Position numbers and translations under genes: made by a program. DNA of 12,955 nt from CAYFVR01 sp046541515 (GTDB lineage: Bacteria; Desulfobacterota; Desulfobacteria; Desulfobacterales; Desulfococcaceae): contig JBKHDD010000141.1 of assembly GCA_046541515.1 (NCBI GenBank), forward strand, positions 1 to 12,955, written 5' to 3'. Positions 1 to 7,266 of this stretch are shown here, one piece after another (position 1 is the stretch's first letter; every line of letters starts with the position of its first letter). The notes under the pieces were generated by a model that saw only the letters and a list, made by a program, of their open reading frames with translations, was not told where the DNA came from and did no database searches.

Positions 1-1191
1 GTGGCCTGGGTCCCCCGGGACATGATTCTGGCCATGGACCGGGAGGAAATCACGTTTCCGACGGAATTTCTGCGGGAGGCGGGCCGCCGGAATCTGCTGG
101 GCTGCCGGTATCCCAAAAAATGGGGCGGCCGGAACATGGACTGGGTGACCACCTGCGCGGTGATGGAGGAGATCGGGACGCTGGGCTACATTTTCGCCTG
201 CACCTTCGGCGTGGGGGCGGAGCTGGTCTGCGACGCGATCGTCCGGCACGGCACGGATCACCTGAAGGAAAAATACGTGAAGCCGCTGCTGGCCGGGGAA
301 ACCTTCGCGGCGGAATGCCTCACCGAGCCCCGGGGCGGTTCCGACTTTTTCGGGACCACCACCACGGCGCGGGAAGACGGCAACGGCTTCCGGATCAACG
401 GCCAGAAGCGGTTCATCGTGGGGGCGGAGGGGGCCGATTATTTTCTGGTCTACGCGCGGACCGACCCCGACCCCAAGGCCCATCCCCACAAGGCGCTGAC
501 CTGTTTCGTGGTGGATCGGGGGCCGGGGGTGGAGGTGTCCTACCGCTACGGGCTGATGGGCTGCCGGGGCGGGGGAACCGGTCGGCTGGTGTTCCGGGAC
601 GCGTGGGTTCCCCGGGAAAACGTGGTGGGCCGGGTCAACGGGGCCTACGACGTGTTCAACACCATGATGATTCCGGAGCGGCTGGGCACGGCGGCCATGA
701 CCATCGGCGCGGCCCGCCCGGCGGTGGACGTCGCAACCGGATACACCACCCGGCGCAAGGCGTTCGGCCAAACGATTCACAATTTCCAGGGCGTCAGCTT
801 TCAGGTGGCGGAGGCGGCCACGCTGCTGGACGTCTGCCGCTCCATGGCCTACACCACGGCCCGCGCGGTGGACACGGGGCAGGGCCCGCGAACCATCCGT
901 CGGCTGGTGAGCGAGACGAAAAAGTTCATCACCGAATCCTGCCAGGAGGCGGCCCGGAAGGCCATGCAGGTGATGGGCGGGATCGGCTACACCAACATTT
1001 TCCCCATCGAGCGGATCGTCCGGGACCTGGGGCTGGCCTCCATCTGGACCGGCTCCAACGAGGTGATGTCCATGATCGTCGCCCACGAGTGGTATCGCGG
1101 CTATTTCGCCCAAAAGAAGGCCGGAGGATACCGGGATTTCGAGGCCGACGCGGCGGAGGCGTTTGCGGAGGGGGAGAAGATTTACGAGTAG
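1..1191 (+). CDS. acyl-CoA dehydrogenase, 5'-truncated by the window edge
   Basis: This is a FAD-dependent acyl-CoA dehydrogenase (alpha,beta-oxidation of an acyl-CoA, electrons passed to ETF). The visible 396 residues enter the family about 30-50 residues late: 'NLLGCRYPKKWGG' (31-43) is usually preceded by a longer helical N-terminus, so the GTG at position 1 is probably internal and the gene starts upstream. Seen motifs: 'CLTEPRGGSDF' (106-116, a variant of the LTEPxAGSD FAD/substrate motif), 'RRKAFGQ' (251-257), 'QVMGGIGYT' (323-331) and the C-terminal 'IWTGSNEVM' (348-356). The usual catalytic Glu of 'YEGT' is Thr350 here. A Glu occurs instead in 'PERL' (E226), matching the helix-G position used by isovaleryl-CoA and long-chain acyl-CoA dehydrogenases. 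Family assignment is firm. The substrate cannot be read from sequence. A strong terminator follows, so it is transcriptionally separate from the FecR gene. Confidence 0.93.
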   Translation: MAWVPRDMILAMDREEITFPTEFLREAGRRNLLGCRYPKKWGGRNMDWVTTCAVMEEIGTLGYIFACTFGVGAELVCDAIVRHGTDHLKEKYVKPLLAGETFAAECLTEPRGGSDFFGTTTTAREDGNGFRINGQKRFIVGAEGADYFLVYARTDPDPKAHPHKALTCFVVDRGPGVEVSYRYGLMGCRGGGTGRLVFRDAWVPRENVVGRVNGAYDVFNTMMIPERLGTAAMTIGAARPAVDVATGYTTRRKAFGQTIHNFQGVSFQVAEAATLLDVCRSMAYTTARAVDTGQGPRTIRRLVSETKKFITESCQEAARKAMQVMGGIGYTNIFPIERIVRDLGLASIWTGSNEVMSMIVAHEWYRGYFAQKKAGGYRDFEADAAEAFAEGEKIYE

Positions 1192-1210
1192 TTCGGGGCG
1201 AAAAACGGGG

Positions 1211-1254
1211 AAGAAGAAACGCCGGGGTCTTCGGGCCGCCGGCGTTTCTTTTGG
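1211..1254 (+). terminator. intrinsic terminator after the acyl-CoA dehydrogenase gene
   Basis: A perfect 12-bp stem, AAGAAACGCCGG (1214-1225) pairing with CCGGCGTTTCTT (1239-1250), encloses a 13-nt loop and runs into TTTT (1249-1252). It begins about 20 nt after the dehydrogenase stop codon. The stem base is A/T-rich on both sides, so it could work in either direction. Confidence 0.85.
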
Positions 1255-1283
1255 TTGAGGAATTCGGCCGAAGCCGGTAGCGT
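1255..1283 (+). promoter_or_regulatory. weak candidate sigma-70 promoter for the FecR-domain gene
   Basis: TTGAGG (1255-1260) and TAGCGT (1278-1283) are separated by 17 nt, directly after the terminator and about 80 nt before the FecR-domain start. Matches are 4/6 and 3/6, so this could be chance in a 110-nt gap. I report it because a promoter is needed somewhere here, the terminator having cut off upstream transcription. Confidence 0.2.
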
Positions 1284-1362
1284 GCGAATCGACAGGACCT
1301 GGGCAAGGGGCCGGGCGCGGTTTCCGTCCCCATCTGGATGAAACGGCAAATGGGAAAGAGCC

Positions 1363-2460
1363 ATGACGAGGCGAAATTTGATCTGTTGGCTGTTGTTCCC
1401 GGCGGCGCTTTTGATCGGGAGCGGGATGCCGGGCTGGGCCGGGGAAACGGCGGTCGGCGAAATCGTGGAGTGCGTCGGAACGGCGCACCTGGTTCGAAGC
1501 GACGGCGAAGAGCGGCCCTGTGCGCCCGGTTTGGCATTCCGGACCGGGGACGCCCTTCGCACCGGCGAAGACGGTCGAATGAAATGCCGGCTGGCGGACG
1601 GCGGTTCCCTTTCGCTGGGGGCGGATTCCGAGCTGGCGGCGGAGGAAGCCGCCCTTCTGGCGTCCGATGAGGAGCCGTTGATTTTCCGACTCACGCTCGG
1701 CGTGCTCCGGGCGGTGTTTCCCCAAAGCGATTCCGCGCCGGAAATCCACACGCCCACGGCGGTGATTGGCGTTCGGGGAACGGCCTATGAGGTGGCCTTT
1801 GCGCTGGACACCGAAACGGCAGTGGCGGTGGACGAGGGCGCCGTTCTCCTGGCGGTGGAGGATCAGCCGGCGGAAACGGAAATTTCGGCGGGCCAATTGG
1901 CGGAGTTTTCCACGGTGGAACCGCAACTGCGGTTGGGCGACGTCGAATCTCCGGAGCGGCGGGATTGGGCGAAATGGCGGGAGCGCCGGGAGGCGAACAT
2001 CGCCCAGGGGTTGAAACGGTTGAAACCGTTCTACGAAGCGTGGCGGCGCGGCACGGAGAATCGATTGCCCCGCCGGGCGGGAAACCTGGAGGCGACATGC
2101 CGGAAAATGCAGGGTCTTTTGGCGGAGATGGAGGCGGCCCAATCCCGGGGCGACCGTCGGTCGTTCCGGCAGGCCCGGCGGAAGTTCCGAAAGGCCCTGC
2201 CCCGGTTCCGGCGGGCGGTTCGCCAGACCCGCCGCCAGTTTAACCGGTTGAAATCCATTGCGGGCCATTGCCATCACATTGGTCCTTTTCTGGATCGAAA
2301 TCCCGACCGCTTCACCGCCGCCGAATCCCGGGCGATCCGGAAGAGCGCGGGAAAGATCATGGACCTGGAGGCGCGGATGGACGCGCGGTTTGCGAGTTTG
2401 AAAAGACTGGTCCGGGAAACGGTTCAAACGCTTGGCGAGGAGAGAAGTCGTTTCGGGTAA
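1363..2460 (+). CDS. exported FecR-domain protein with a basic helical C-terminus
   Basis: The 365-residue protein starts with a clear signal peptide: MTRR, a hydrophobic core at 6-22, and a likely cleavage after 'GWA' near residue 26. Residues about 31-165 form a FecR-like domain, with a 'GEIVECVGTAHLVR' opening, 'LRTGEDGRMKCRLADGGSL', and the hallmark 'HTPTAVIGVRGTAYEV' near 129-144. From about 195 the protein changes to a strongly basic, helix-forming region full of Arg/Lys pairs (for example 'RQARRKFRKALPRFRRAV') to the end. The start is supported by the signal peptide; the ribosome-binding site (GGGAAAGAG) is modest. Unlike the FecR anti-sigma regulator of iron transport, there is no cytoplasmic N-terminus, no sigma-factor gene and no TonB receptor beside it. 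A periplasmic, envelope-associated role is more likely, but its function is unknown. It converges on the minus-strand signalling operon. Confidence 0.85.
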   Translation: MTRRNLICWLLFPAALLIGSGMPGWAGETAVGEIVECVGTAHLVRSDGEERPCAPGLAFRTGDALRTGEDGRMKCRLADGGSLSLGADSELAAEEAALLASDEEPLIFRLTLGVLRAVFPQSDSAPEIHTPTAVIGVRGTAYEVAFALDTETAVAVDEGAVLLAVEDQPAETEISAGQLAEFSTVEPQLRLGDVESPERRDWAKWRERREANIAQGLKRLKPFYEAWRRGTENRLPRRAGNLEATCRKMQGLLAEMEAAQSRGDRRSFRQARRKFRKALPRFRRAVRQTRRQFNRLKSIAGHCHHIGPFLDRNPDRFTAAESRAIRKSAGKIMDLEARMDARFASLKRLVRETVQTLGEERSRFG

Positions 2461-2470
2461 TGATGGAGAA

Positions 2471-2504
2471 CAAAATCCGGTTTCCCGGACGTTTTCGCAA
2501 AACG
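2471..2504 (-). terminator. candidate terminator of the four-gene signalling operon
   Basis: Read on the minus strand, TCCGG-GAAA-CCGGA (2489-2476) forms a five-pair stem capped by a GNRA-type GAAA loop, and TTTTG (2475-2471) follows. A second inverted repeat, CGTTTT-GCG-AAAACG (2504-2490), stacks directly before it. The pair lies 32 nt past the last kinase stop, in the 75-nt gap between convergent genes. The stem is short, so efficiency is uncertain. Confidence 0.45.
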
Positions 2505-2535
2505 AAGGTCCAATAGGGCCCATTGCCCCTTCGCT

Positions 2536-3819
2536 TCATCTCGGGTCGGCAGATGGAAGAACCGTCCCCGCGGCCCAAGCGTCCGGGGCTCTCCGGGGCA
2601 GCCACACCCCGAAACGAGCGCCCCGTCCGGGGCGGATGTCGATGATGAGCCGCCCGTTGTTCTTTTCAATCAGTCCGCGGCTGATGGAGAGGCCGAGGCC
2701 GGTCCCCACGCCCGCCGCCTTGGTGGTAAAAAAGGGTTGGAAAATTTTGGGTATTTTTTCGAAGGGAATCCCCGGCCCGGTATCGGCGACGTAAAATTCG
2801 GACGGATAGTCCCTGTTGTTCCGGGCCTCGATGGTGATCGTGCCTTTCTCCTGGATGGCGTCCACGCTATTTTTGCAGAAGTTTGCGGCGATCTGGAAAA
2901 AATGCTCCGGGTCGGCGAAGGTCATTACGGCGTGATCCGGAATGCGGGTTTGGATGGCGATGGTCTTGCGAACGTCGCCCCGCTTGGACCAGACCCGGAT
3001 CAGGTTTTCCAGGTCTTCCACGTACCGGCGCATGTCGAAGGGCTGGGGTTCGGGTTCCATCCGCACGTTTCGGCTGGCCGCAAGGATGGTTTCCGCGAAG
3101 CGTTCCAGTTTTCGGGTGTAGGGTTCCAGGCGCCCGGTCAGGGTGGCCATTCGCTCCATTCGAAGGGAGAGATCGCCGGGCGGGGCCTCCCATCCATTTT
3201 CCCGGTAAAAACGGCACAGGGAATCCATATCCTCCATCAGCATTTCCGATGTGGCGGACAGGGGAAACAGGGCGTTTCTCAGCTCGTGCAGAATGCCGGA
3301 AACGAGGGTGCCCATTTCCACCGTCTGGCTCACGCTCCTCAGCCGTTCGTTGGCCGCCTCGGCTTCCCGGGTTCGGCGCTCCACTTCCGCCTCCAGGCTT
3401 TTCTGATAGTTTTGGTTTTCCTCCATCAGGCGGCGGATGGTCAGGTGGGCCTCCACCCGGGCCAGCACCTCTTCCACCTGAAACGGTTTGGAGATGTAAT
3501 CCACCGCGCCCATTTGAAAGGCTCGGAGCTTGTCTTCGGTTTCGGCGTGGGCGCTGATGAAAATGATGGGAATGTCCGCCAGGGTCGGCGTTTCCTTAAA
3601 GCTTCGGCAAACCTGGAAGCCGTTCATTTCCGGCATTTTGATGTCCAGCAGAATCAAATCCGGCCGCTCCGCGTGGGCGGCGCGCAGTCCCAGCTTGCCG
3701 GCGGGAACGGGCCGGACCATGTGGCCCCGTTTGGCGAGCATGTCGGTGAGCAGGCGGAGATTGGCCGGCTTGTCGTCGATCACCAGAATGTTTCCGGCAA
3801 GGGGTTCGGAGGCGTTCAT
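2536..3819 (-). CDS. receiver-histidine kinase fusion (response regulator with kinase core)
   Basis: A 427-residue cytoplasmic protein with no membrane segment. Residues 10-125 are a receiver domain with acidic D15/D16, phosphoacceptor D59 in 'LILLDIKMPEMNG', S89 and K111 ('SKPF'). A coiled coil at about 130-165 leads to a HisKA-like dimerisation region with H178 in 'HELRNALFPL', where the usual 'HELRNPL' proline is Ala. The ATPase core follows: N-box 'NFCKNSVDAI' with N317, G1 'DTGPG' 346-350, F-box 'FQPFFTTK' and G2 'GTGLGL' 372-377. Its ATG overlaps the stop of the hybrid kinase gene as ATGA, so the two are translationally coupled. The layout suggests a kinase controlled by phosphorylation of its own receiver, possibly by the partner kinases. 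It has no output domain. The HPt-less operon makes its exact place in the relay uncertain. Confidence 0.92.
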   Translation of the reverse strand: MNASEPLAGNILVIDDKPANLRLLTDMLAKRGHMVRPVPAGKLGLRAAHAERPDLILLDIKMPEMNGFQVCRSFKETPTLADIPIIFISAHAETEDKLRAFQMGAVDYISKPFQVEEVLARVEAHLTIRRLMEENQNYQKSLEAEVERRTREAEAANERLRSVSQTVEMGTLVSGILHELRNALFPLSATSEMLMEDMDSLCRFYRENGWEAPPGDLSLRMERMATLTGRLEPYTRKLERFAETILAASRNVRMEPEPQPFDMRRYVEDLENLIRVWSKRGDVRKTIAIQTRIPDHAVMTFADPEHFFQIAANFCKNSVDAIQEKGTITIEARNNRDYPSEFYVADTGPGIPFEKIPKIFQPFFTTKAAGVGTGLGLSISRGLIEKNNGRLIIDIRPGRGARFGVWLPRRAPDAWAAGTVLPSADPR

Positions 3820-6800
3820 GTCGAATTCTCTTTCGTCAGCCAGTGGGCAAGGGTTTCGTAGTCGAAACGTTCCATCAGTTTGCGGGCGGCGGCCGCGAAA
3901 GCCGGAAGGTCTTCCTCCAGCCGGTCAACCAGTCCGACAATTCCCTGAACATCCGCCCGGGCCACGGCGTTCAGCAACGCCTCTCTCGTCTCCGGGGACA
4001 ACTGGTCGATGTCCTTCGATGTTTGGACCGTTTCGGTTGAAGCCGGAGGCTTCGCGGGCGATTCCAGTTCCCAGCCGGCCGTGTCCCGAAGCATGCGAAG
4101 CATATCCTCCATCTGTACCGGCTTGACCAGGAGGTCCCGGCAACCGGCGGCCAGGATTGCCGACCGGTCCTCTTCAAAGGCGCTGGCCGTAACGGCGATG
4201 ATGATCGGCAACCGGTCTGGGGGAGCCGTTTCCACAATGCGACGGGTGGCCTCCAAACCGTCCATCACCGGCATGCGCAGGTCCATGAAAATCAGTTCGG
4301 GCCGAAGCCGTTTCCAGGCCGCCACCGCCTCGCCTCCGTTCGTCGCCGTGCGCACTTCGGCCCCGACGGCCTCCAGCATGTGGACCAGGATGTCGCGGTT
4401 GGTCTTTCGATCCTCGGCCACCAGCACCCGGGGCGGCGAGGCCCCGGGCGGCAGCCGGAGCCGGGCTCGGTAGTCAACGTCCCCTTTGGAAAGCGTCAGG
4501 GGCTCTTCCAGGTCCGCCGGCTCCACTTCCACGTGGAACCGGAACACCGAGCCCTTTCCCGGCCCAGGCGCGACGGTGATGTCGCCGCCCATTAACCGTA
4601 CAATTTCTCGGGAAATGGACAGGCCCAAACCGGTTCCGGAATGTTCGGCGGGGATTTCTTCGCCCTGGTTGAAGGCGTCGAAAAGGGTTTCCATCCTTTC
4701 CCGCGCAATGCCGCGCCCGGTGTCGGCAACCGACACGGAAAGCCGTACCCGGTCGGAATCCAAGCGGCGGGTTTCCAAGATCAGATACACCGAACCCGCC
4801 GCCGTGAATTTGAGGGCGTTGCCCAACAGATTCACCAGCACCTGCCGCAATTTGGATCGATCCGTCATCACCCAGCGGTGGTCCGCCTTTTCCCGGCTCA
4901 ACCGAAATTCCAGCGATTTGCTCGCGGCGATTGGCCCGAACATCTCGGCCATGTCCTCCATCAGCCGGTACAGATCGGTGGGCTTTGGATGGAGCCGCAT
5001 TCGGCCCGCTTCGATTTTGGACATGTCCAAAATGTCGTTCAAAATCGTCAGCAAATGTCTCCCGCCGCGATACATGATTTCGATATGGTCCCGGCAATGG
5101 GACGGCAGCGATGGTTCCCGACGGAGAATTTGGCAATAGCCGAGAATGGCGTTCAAAGGCGTGCGAATTTCGTGGGTCATGTTGGCCAGGAACAGGCTTT
5201 TGGCGCGGGTGGCCGCCTCCGCGCGGAGGGCGAGGCGTTCGGCGGATTCCTTGGCTTCCCGCACCGCGTCTTCATCCCGCTTTCGCCGGGTGATGTCGCT
5301 GATCACCGCCACGAATCCTTCCAGCTCGTCCGCGTCGTTCACCACGTAGTCCCAGTCCACCTGGATATGCAGCAACCGTCCGGAGGGCGCAAGGTATTCT
5401 CCGAAATAGGGCGTTGGCGTGGGCCGTTCGGCGCATAAGTGTTTAAAATAGCTTCGAAGTTCCTCTGGATCTCCCCGCGCGAGGTCAAAAATCGTTTTGG
5501 ACGTGATTTCTTCCAATTCCAGACCGAAAATGCGAGCCAAGGCCGGATTGGCGAAGTGGATGCGGCCCTCGGTATCCAGTTCTTCAATGCCGTAGGGGCT
5601 GAGGTTCACCAGCCGTCGAAAGCGCGCTTCGCTGCGCCGAAGCCTTTCCTGCGCCTCCCGGGATTCGTGGATGTCCCACGCCACGGCCATCCACTGCCGA
5701 ATCTGGTTTCGTCCGTCGCGCACCGGAACCGCCAGCACGTTCATCCAGCGATAAAGCCCGTCGACCCGCTCCATGCGCAATTCCATTTCCAGCCGCTCCC
5801 CGTCTCCGGTGAGGGCGGATTTCCACCGCCGAATGGTGGGGACGACATCGTCGGGATGGATGAACCGGCTCCATTCGTCCCCGGCCAGCCGCGCGGGATC
5901 GTGTCCGGTAAAATCCCGCCAACTTTGGCTGAGAAAAGTGGTCTGGCCGGAAGGATCGGTGGTCCACAGCAGATGCCGCAGGGCCTGGATGAGCCAGCGG
6001 AAGCGAGATTCGCTTTCCCGAAGAGCGGTTTCGGCCTGCTTCCGAATGGTTACGTCATGGCCGACGCAGAGAAGATCGCCGGCTTCTTTTCCCGTCATGC
6101 TCCATTCAAACCAAAGGATTTCTCCATTTCGGCGGCGAAAGGGCCATTCCCCGTTCCACTGGCCGTCCCGTTGGATTTTCGGGTACACTTCCCGGGCGAA
6201 TTCCTCGTATTTTTCCGGGGAAATGTGGAGCGTTTGGGTGTTCATCCCGGCCATTTCCTCCGGGGAGTAGCCCAGCGCCCTGGAACAGGCCGGATTGGCC
6301 ATTTGGATCACCCGATTCCGAAGAAAGGCGATGAGACTCCCGGCATTTTCAAAAAGGGAACGAAAGGTTTCCTCGTTTTCTTGCAAGGCCGCCATGACTC
6401 GTTTTCGCTCATCCACCTGGTTTTGCAGCGCCTCGTTGGCCGCTTCCAGCTCGGCCGTGCGTTCGGCGACCCGGGTTTCCAAAGCCTGATTTAAAGAGCG
6501 AGACATGGCCTCGGCGACTTTTTGGTCGGAGATGTCCGAGAGGACGAAAAACCGACCGCCTTCGGGCAGCGGAGAAATGGAAATTCGGAAATCTCGAGGA
6601 CCTTCCAATGTTTTAAACCGCCACTCCACATGTCCCCCGCCCGCCGCGTGGATGTCCCGAATCTTTTCCCCAAACGCCAGATAATCCTCCCGGGAGGTGA
6701 AATTGCCCTCGGTCGCCCCCTCGGTGGTCTGAAACAACCGCTTGGCGGCCGGGTTGCTCCGCAAAATGTTTCGATTCGCGTCGGTGAGAAACGCGGGTTC

Positions 6801-7124
6801 CACCAGACTGTCGAAGAGGATCTGGAAACGTTCCTTGATGATTTCGCCTTTTTGTTGGGCCTCCTCGCGGCGGGCCCGTTCTCGTTCCGCTTGAAGAACG
6901 TGCCGCTTCAGTAAAAAGTAAAGGAATCCGGCGGTGACCAGAACGAAGACCAGTCCCTTTGCCGTGCCCAATTGAATCCAGTTTGGGTTGGCGCGAAACA
7001 GCCATTTCAGCAGCCAATCGGAGAGGAATATCCAAGCCGCGGCGCCAACCGCGTAAATCAAAGTGACGGAAAGCGGGGAATGATTTGGCTTGGAGAAATT
7101 TTTGGGCTGGGGAGATTCAGCCAT
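3816..7124 (-). CDS. membrane-anchored multi-PAS hybrid sensor histidine kinase
   Basis: I take the ATG at 7124 (1102 aa) because GAGG lies six nt before it; an in-frame TTG at 7136 would sit within that site. Two membrane segments, about 19-43 and 56-72, form the common 'IYAVGAAAWIFLSDWLL ... KGLVFVLVTAGFLYFLL' hairpin with little periplasmic sequence. Four PAS domains follow at about 97-205, 250-365, 372-490 and 498-615, with a coiled coil at about 207-248. The kinase core has H651 in 'MTHEIRTPLNA', N769, G1 'DTGRG' 801-805 and G2 'GTGLGL' 830-835. A C-terminal receiver (about 898-1015) has E904/D905, D948 in 'FMDLRMP', T979 and K1001. The last 60 residues are helical and resemble the tail of BarA-like kinases, but lack a phosphotransfer His. 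Signals are probably cytoplasmic or membrane-associated. No heme or flavin ligand can be assigned. Confidence 0.94.
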   Translation of the reverse strand: MAESPQPKNFSKPNHSPLSVTLIYAVGAAAWIFLSDWLLKWLFRANPNWIQLGTAKGLVFVLVTAGFLYFLLKRHVLQAERERARREEAQQKGEIIKERFQILFDSLVEPAFLTDANRNILRSNPAAKRLFQTTEGATEGNFTSREDYLAFGEKIRDIHAAGGGHVEWRFKTLEGPRDFRISISPLPEGGRFFVLSDISDQKVAEAMSRSLNQALETRVAERTAELEAANEALQNQVDERKRVMAALQENEETFRSLFENAGSLIAFLRNRVIQMANPACSRALGYSPEEMAGMNTQTLHISPEKYEEFAREVYPKIQRDGQWNGEWPFRRRNGEILWFEWSMTGKEAGDLLCVGHDVTIRKQAETALRESESRFRWLIQALRHLLWTTDPSGQTTFLSQSWRDFTGHDPARLAGDEWSRFIHPDDVVPTIRRWKSALTGDGERLEMELRMERVDGLYRWMNVLAVPVRDGRNQIRQWMAVAWDIHESREAQERLRRSEARFRRLVNLSPYGIEELDTEGRIHFANPALARIFGLELEEITSKTIFDLARGDPEELRSYFKHLCAERPTPTPYFGEYLAPSGRLLHIQVDWDYVVNDADELEGFVAVISDITRRKRDEDAVREAKESAERLALRAEAATRAKSLFLANMTHEIRTPLNAILGYCQILRREPSLPSHCRDHIEIMYRGGRHLLTILNDILDMSKIEAGRMRLHPKPTDLYRLMEDMAEMFGPIAASKSLEFRLSREKADHRWVMTDRSKLRQVLVNLLGNALKFTAAGSVYLILETRRLDSDRVRLSVSVADTGRGIARERMETLFDAFNQGEEIPAEHSGTGLGLSISREIVRLMGGDITVAPGPGKGSVFRFHVEVEPADLEEPLTLSKGDVDYRARLRLPPGASPPRVLVAEDRKTNRDILVHMLEAVGAEVRTATNGGEAVAAWKRLRPELIFMDLRMPVMDGLEATRRIVETAPPDRLPIIIAVTASAFEEDRSAILAAGCRDLLVKPVQMEDMLRMLRDTAGWELESPAKPPASTETVQTSKDIDQLSPETREALLNAVARADVQGIVGLVDRLEEDLPAFAAAARKLMERFDYETLAHWLTKENST

Positions 7125-7266
7125 GACCGTCCTCAATCAAAGCTTCCAGTTGTTCGTCGACGAAGGCTTCCGGCGGCGCCTTGATTTGGGCATCGGCGGG
7201 GAGAGGAAGAGGGCGAACCGGTGAAATTGCAAGTCGGGGAAAAGGCGGATTGCCTTCTCCCCGAAT
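7125..7266 (-). other. regulator-kinase spacer with an open frame continuing past UGA
   Basis: This 142-nt spacer lies between the response regulator stop and the hybrid kinase ATG. In the regulator's own frame no further stop appears until TGA at 7118-7116. Readthrough would add about 50 residues, ending '...PPEAFVDEQLEALIEDGHG', with protein-like composition and the GC-rich third positions of its neighbours. The frame has no ATG, GTG or TTG before the last few codons. Its stop overlaps the kinase start, as real operon genes often do. It may be a degraded gene end, a readthrough extension, or chance. I do not call it a gene. Confidence 0.4.
7235..7263 (-). repeat. strong hairpin three nucleotides after the response regulator stop
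   Basis: On the minus strand CGGGGAGAAGGC (7263-7252) pairs with GCCTTTTCCCCG (7246-7235) around the loop AATCC: eleven Watson-Crick pairs and one G-U. It starts 3 nt after UGA. No T run follows on the minus strand, so it is not a standard terminator. It could protect or process the mRNA, set the stoichiometry between regulator and kinase, or affect decoding of the UGA. Confidence 0.65.

Noticed and set aside
1..3. GTG at position 1 as the true start of the acyl-CoA dehydrogenase
   Set aside because: The family normally has a longer N-terminal helical segment before the first motif seen here, and no upstream sequence is available to judge a ribosome-binding site.
2737..3861. Long open frames antisense to the kinase genes (also 7309-8487) and antisense to the flagellins (11087-12235)
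   Set aside because: Typical mirror frames of GC-rich coding DNA: the opposite strand carries unmistakable conserved domains, and the mirror translations show none.
7125..7136. TTG at 7136 as the hybrid kinase start
   Set aside because: It would add four residues and consume the GAGG that serves the ATG at 7124.
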